Made by a program: the position numbers and the translations under genes
Notes under the pieces: generated by a model
Seen by the model: only the letters and a program-made list of their open reading frames with translations
Databases searched by the model: none
Told to the model about the DNA's origin: nothing
Shown: piece after piece, positions 11,475 to 12,332 of the stretch
Position numbering within the stretch: position 1 is the stretch's first letter
Layout of the letters: the number at the start of each line of letters is the position of its first letter
NCBI GenBank assembly: GCA_900757385.1
Contig: CAAENO010000081.1
Coordinates: forward strand, 1-12,332
DNA length: 12,332 bases
Reading direction: 5' to 3'
DNA from: an uncultured Collinsella sp.
GTDB lineage: Bacteria > Actinomycetota > Coriobacteriia > Coriobacteriales > Coriobacteriaceae

Positions 11475-12143
11475 CTACTCGCCCAAGATTAGCTCGGCGA
11501 GTTCGTCCTGCGTATCAACAACGTAGTCGGTGCCGGCGGCCTCCAGCTCTGCGCGGCCGCGGAAGCCCCAGCTGACGCCGGCGCTCTTAAGGCCGGCGTT
11601 GTGGCCGGTCAGGACATCGACATTCGAATCGCCCACATAGAGTGTGGTTGCCGGGTCGGCGCCTAGCTCTTTCATCACATGCAGCGTAACAGGCGCCTCG
11701 GGCTTGGGAGGAAGCGCATCGACGCGGCCCTGCACCAGCGCAAAGCGCTCGGAACCAAAGTATTTCTCGATAAGCGGAGCGGCCGAGACGTGGTCCTTGT
11801 TAGTGAGCACGGCAAGCTGCACACCCGCGGCGCGCAGGCGGTCGAGCATCTCGATCGTGCCGGCGTACGGTGCGGTGTGGTCCTCCTTGTGCTCGCCGTA
11901 GTAAGCCCTAAACTCGGCAAGCGTCTGCTCAAACATACGGCTGTCGCCCGCGTACTCGGCGGGCATAAAGCGCTCAACCAGCTTGAGCATGCCGTTTCCC
12001 ACCTTGTAACGGTACTCGTCAACGGCAAACGTGGGCCAGCCGTGCGTCTCGCAGGTATGGTTGCCGGCGGCCGCCAGGTCCTCGAGCGTGTTGAGAATGG
12101 TGCCGTCCAGGTCAAAGATCACATGGGAAAAAGCTGCTGCCAT
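11475..12143 (-). CDS. HAD-superfamily hydrolase, phosphoglycolate phosphatase-like
   Basis: This 222-residue cytoplasmic phosphatase belongs to the haloacid dehalogenase superfamily. All four motifs are present: DLDGTILNT (11-19) with nucleophile Asp11 and Asp13; VLTNK (112-116) with Thr114; Lys147 in PPKPEAP; and VGDSNVDVLTGHNAG (170-184) with Asp172 and Asp176 for Mg2+. A helical cap domain (about 20-90) places it in the subfamily I group with Gph and related phosphatases that act on small phosphate esters. The natural substrate cannot be read from the sequence, so phosphoglycolate is only one option. The start at 12143 has AGGAG at 12153-12149 with a 5-nt spacer, and the product then begins directly at the first strand; an in-frame ATG at 12206 would add an unlikely tail. 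It shares its strand with the gene at the right edge, 105 bp upstream. Confidence 0.93.
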   Translation of the reverse strand: MAAAFSHVIFDLDGTILNTLEDLAAAGNHTCETHGWPTFAVDEYRYKVGNGMLKLVERFMPAEYAGDSRMFEQTLAEFRAYYGEHKEDHTAPYAGTIEMLDRLRAAGVQLAVLTNKDHVSAAPLIEKYFGSERFALVQGRVDALPPKPEAPVTLHVMKELGADPATTLYVGDSNVDVLTGHNAGLKSAGVSWGFRGRAELEAAGTDYVVDTQDELAELILGE

Positions 12144-12248
12144 GGGTGCTCCTGCCGCTTGAGTTGTAAAACGCACCCCATGATACTGGGCATGCGTGCC
12201 GGGCATGTTTGGAATCTGAATATCTTTAATAGCCCTGAGCCTTTGTCG

Positions 12249-12332
12249 TTAGCAAATCCTCGGCAGCTGTTCTCCCACGAGCATGTCGAGGATACGGGTC
12301 GAGCCCCAGCCGGTGCGTACGCGCACGGCGGG
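12249..12332 (-). CDS. 3' end of an unrecognised gene, cut by the right edge
   Basis: The last 27 codons of a minus-strand frame are visible, including RVRTGWGSTRILDML and ending LPRIC, followed by TAA at 12251-12249. The frame is open to the window edge, and its high third-position GC resembles neighbouring genes. I do not recognise the family from so short a tail. It lies upstream of the phosphatase and could share a transcript with it. A short open stretch can occur by chance, hence the modest confidence. Confidence 0.5.
   Translation of the reverse strand, partial: PAVRVRTGWGSTRILDMLVGEQLPRIC

Overview
The window is a high-GC (roughly 60%) bacterial chromosome segment. Strong Shine-Dalgarno sites, a lipoprotein with a Gram-positive style lipobox, PTS and 6-phospho-sugar metabolism, a desulfoferrodoxin fold in an HTH protein and repeated GGGGAC palindromes together suggest an anaerobic gut actinobacterium of the Coriobacteriia, most likely Collinsella or a relative. 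That assignment is inferred from style, since no rRNA or other marker is present. There are ten protein genes I am confident of (one cut by the left edge), plus a likely 23-codon leader ORF and a short 3' fragment of an unrecognised gene at the right edge. I see no tRNA, rRNA, transposase or CRISPR array.

Layout. Positions 1-942 (minus) hold the N-terminal third of an MgtA-type Mg2+ P-type ATPase. Its leader (943-1249) has a good promoter, a tiny ORF with a near-perfect ribosome binding site and a GGGGAC hairpin. pyrE (1379-2059, plus) follows and runs straight into a structured repeat element. At 2427-3047 (plus) lies a regulator fusing an XRE HTH to a complete desulfoferrodoxin-like module; related short palindromes flank it. 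From 3192 to 10204 is a sugar-utilisation region: an RpiR/SIS regulator and a large cytoplasmic glycoside hydrolase (both minus), a divergent AraC regulator, a GH1 6-phospho-beta-glucosidase and a glucose-type EIIA (all plus). A lipoprotein of unknown function (10440-10997) follows. After it come a second copy of the structured element and three tandem 62-bp palindromes. A HAD phosphatase (11475-12143, minus) and the tail of another minus-strand gene close the window.

How the genes work together. PTS-imported beta-glucosides would be 6-phosphorylated and split by the GH1 enzyme. EIIA could feed phosphate to a permease encoded elsewhere, because no EIIB or EIIC is here. The SIS-domain regulator fits sensing of a sugar phosphate, and the AraC regulator is placed to control the divergent hydrolase. 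These links are inferred from position and family.

Most notable is the intergenic DNA. A roughly 180-nt structured element occurs twice (2058-2240 and 11001-11182), each time directly after a stop codon. Its first hairpin is identical in both copies, while the long second stem has changed by compensatory base-pair swaps. A divergent third copy may sit at 4121-4196. Three other palindrome families accompany these elements: GGGGAC, AACGAGCG and the 62-bp tandem units.
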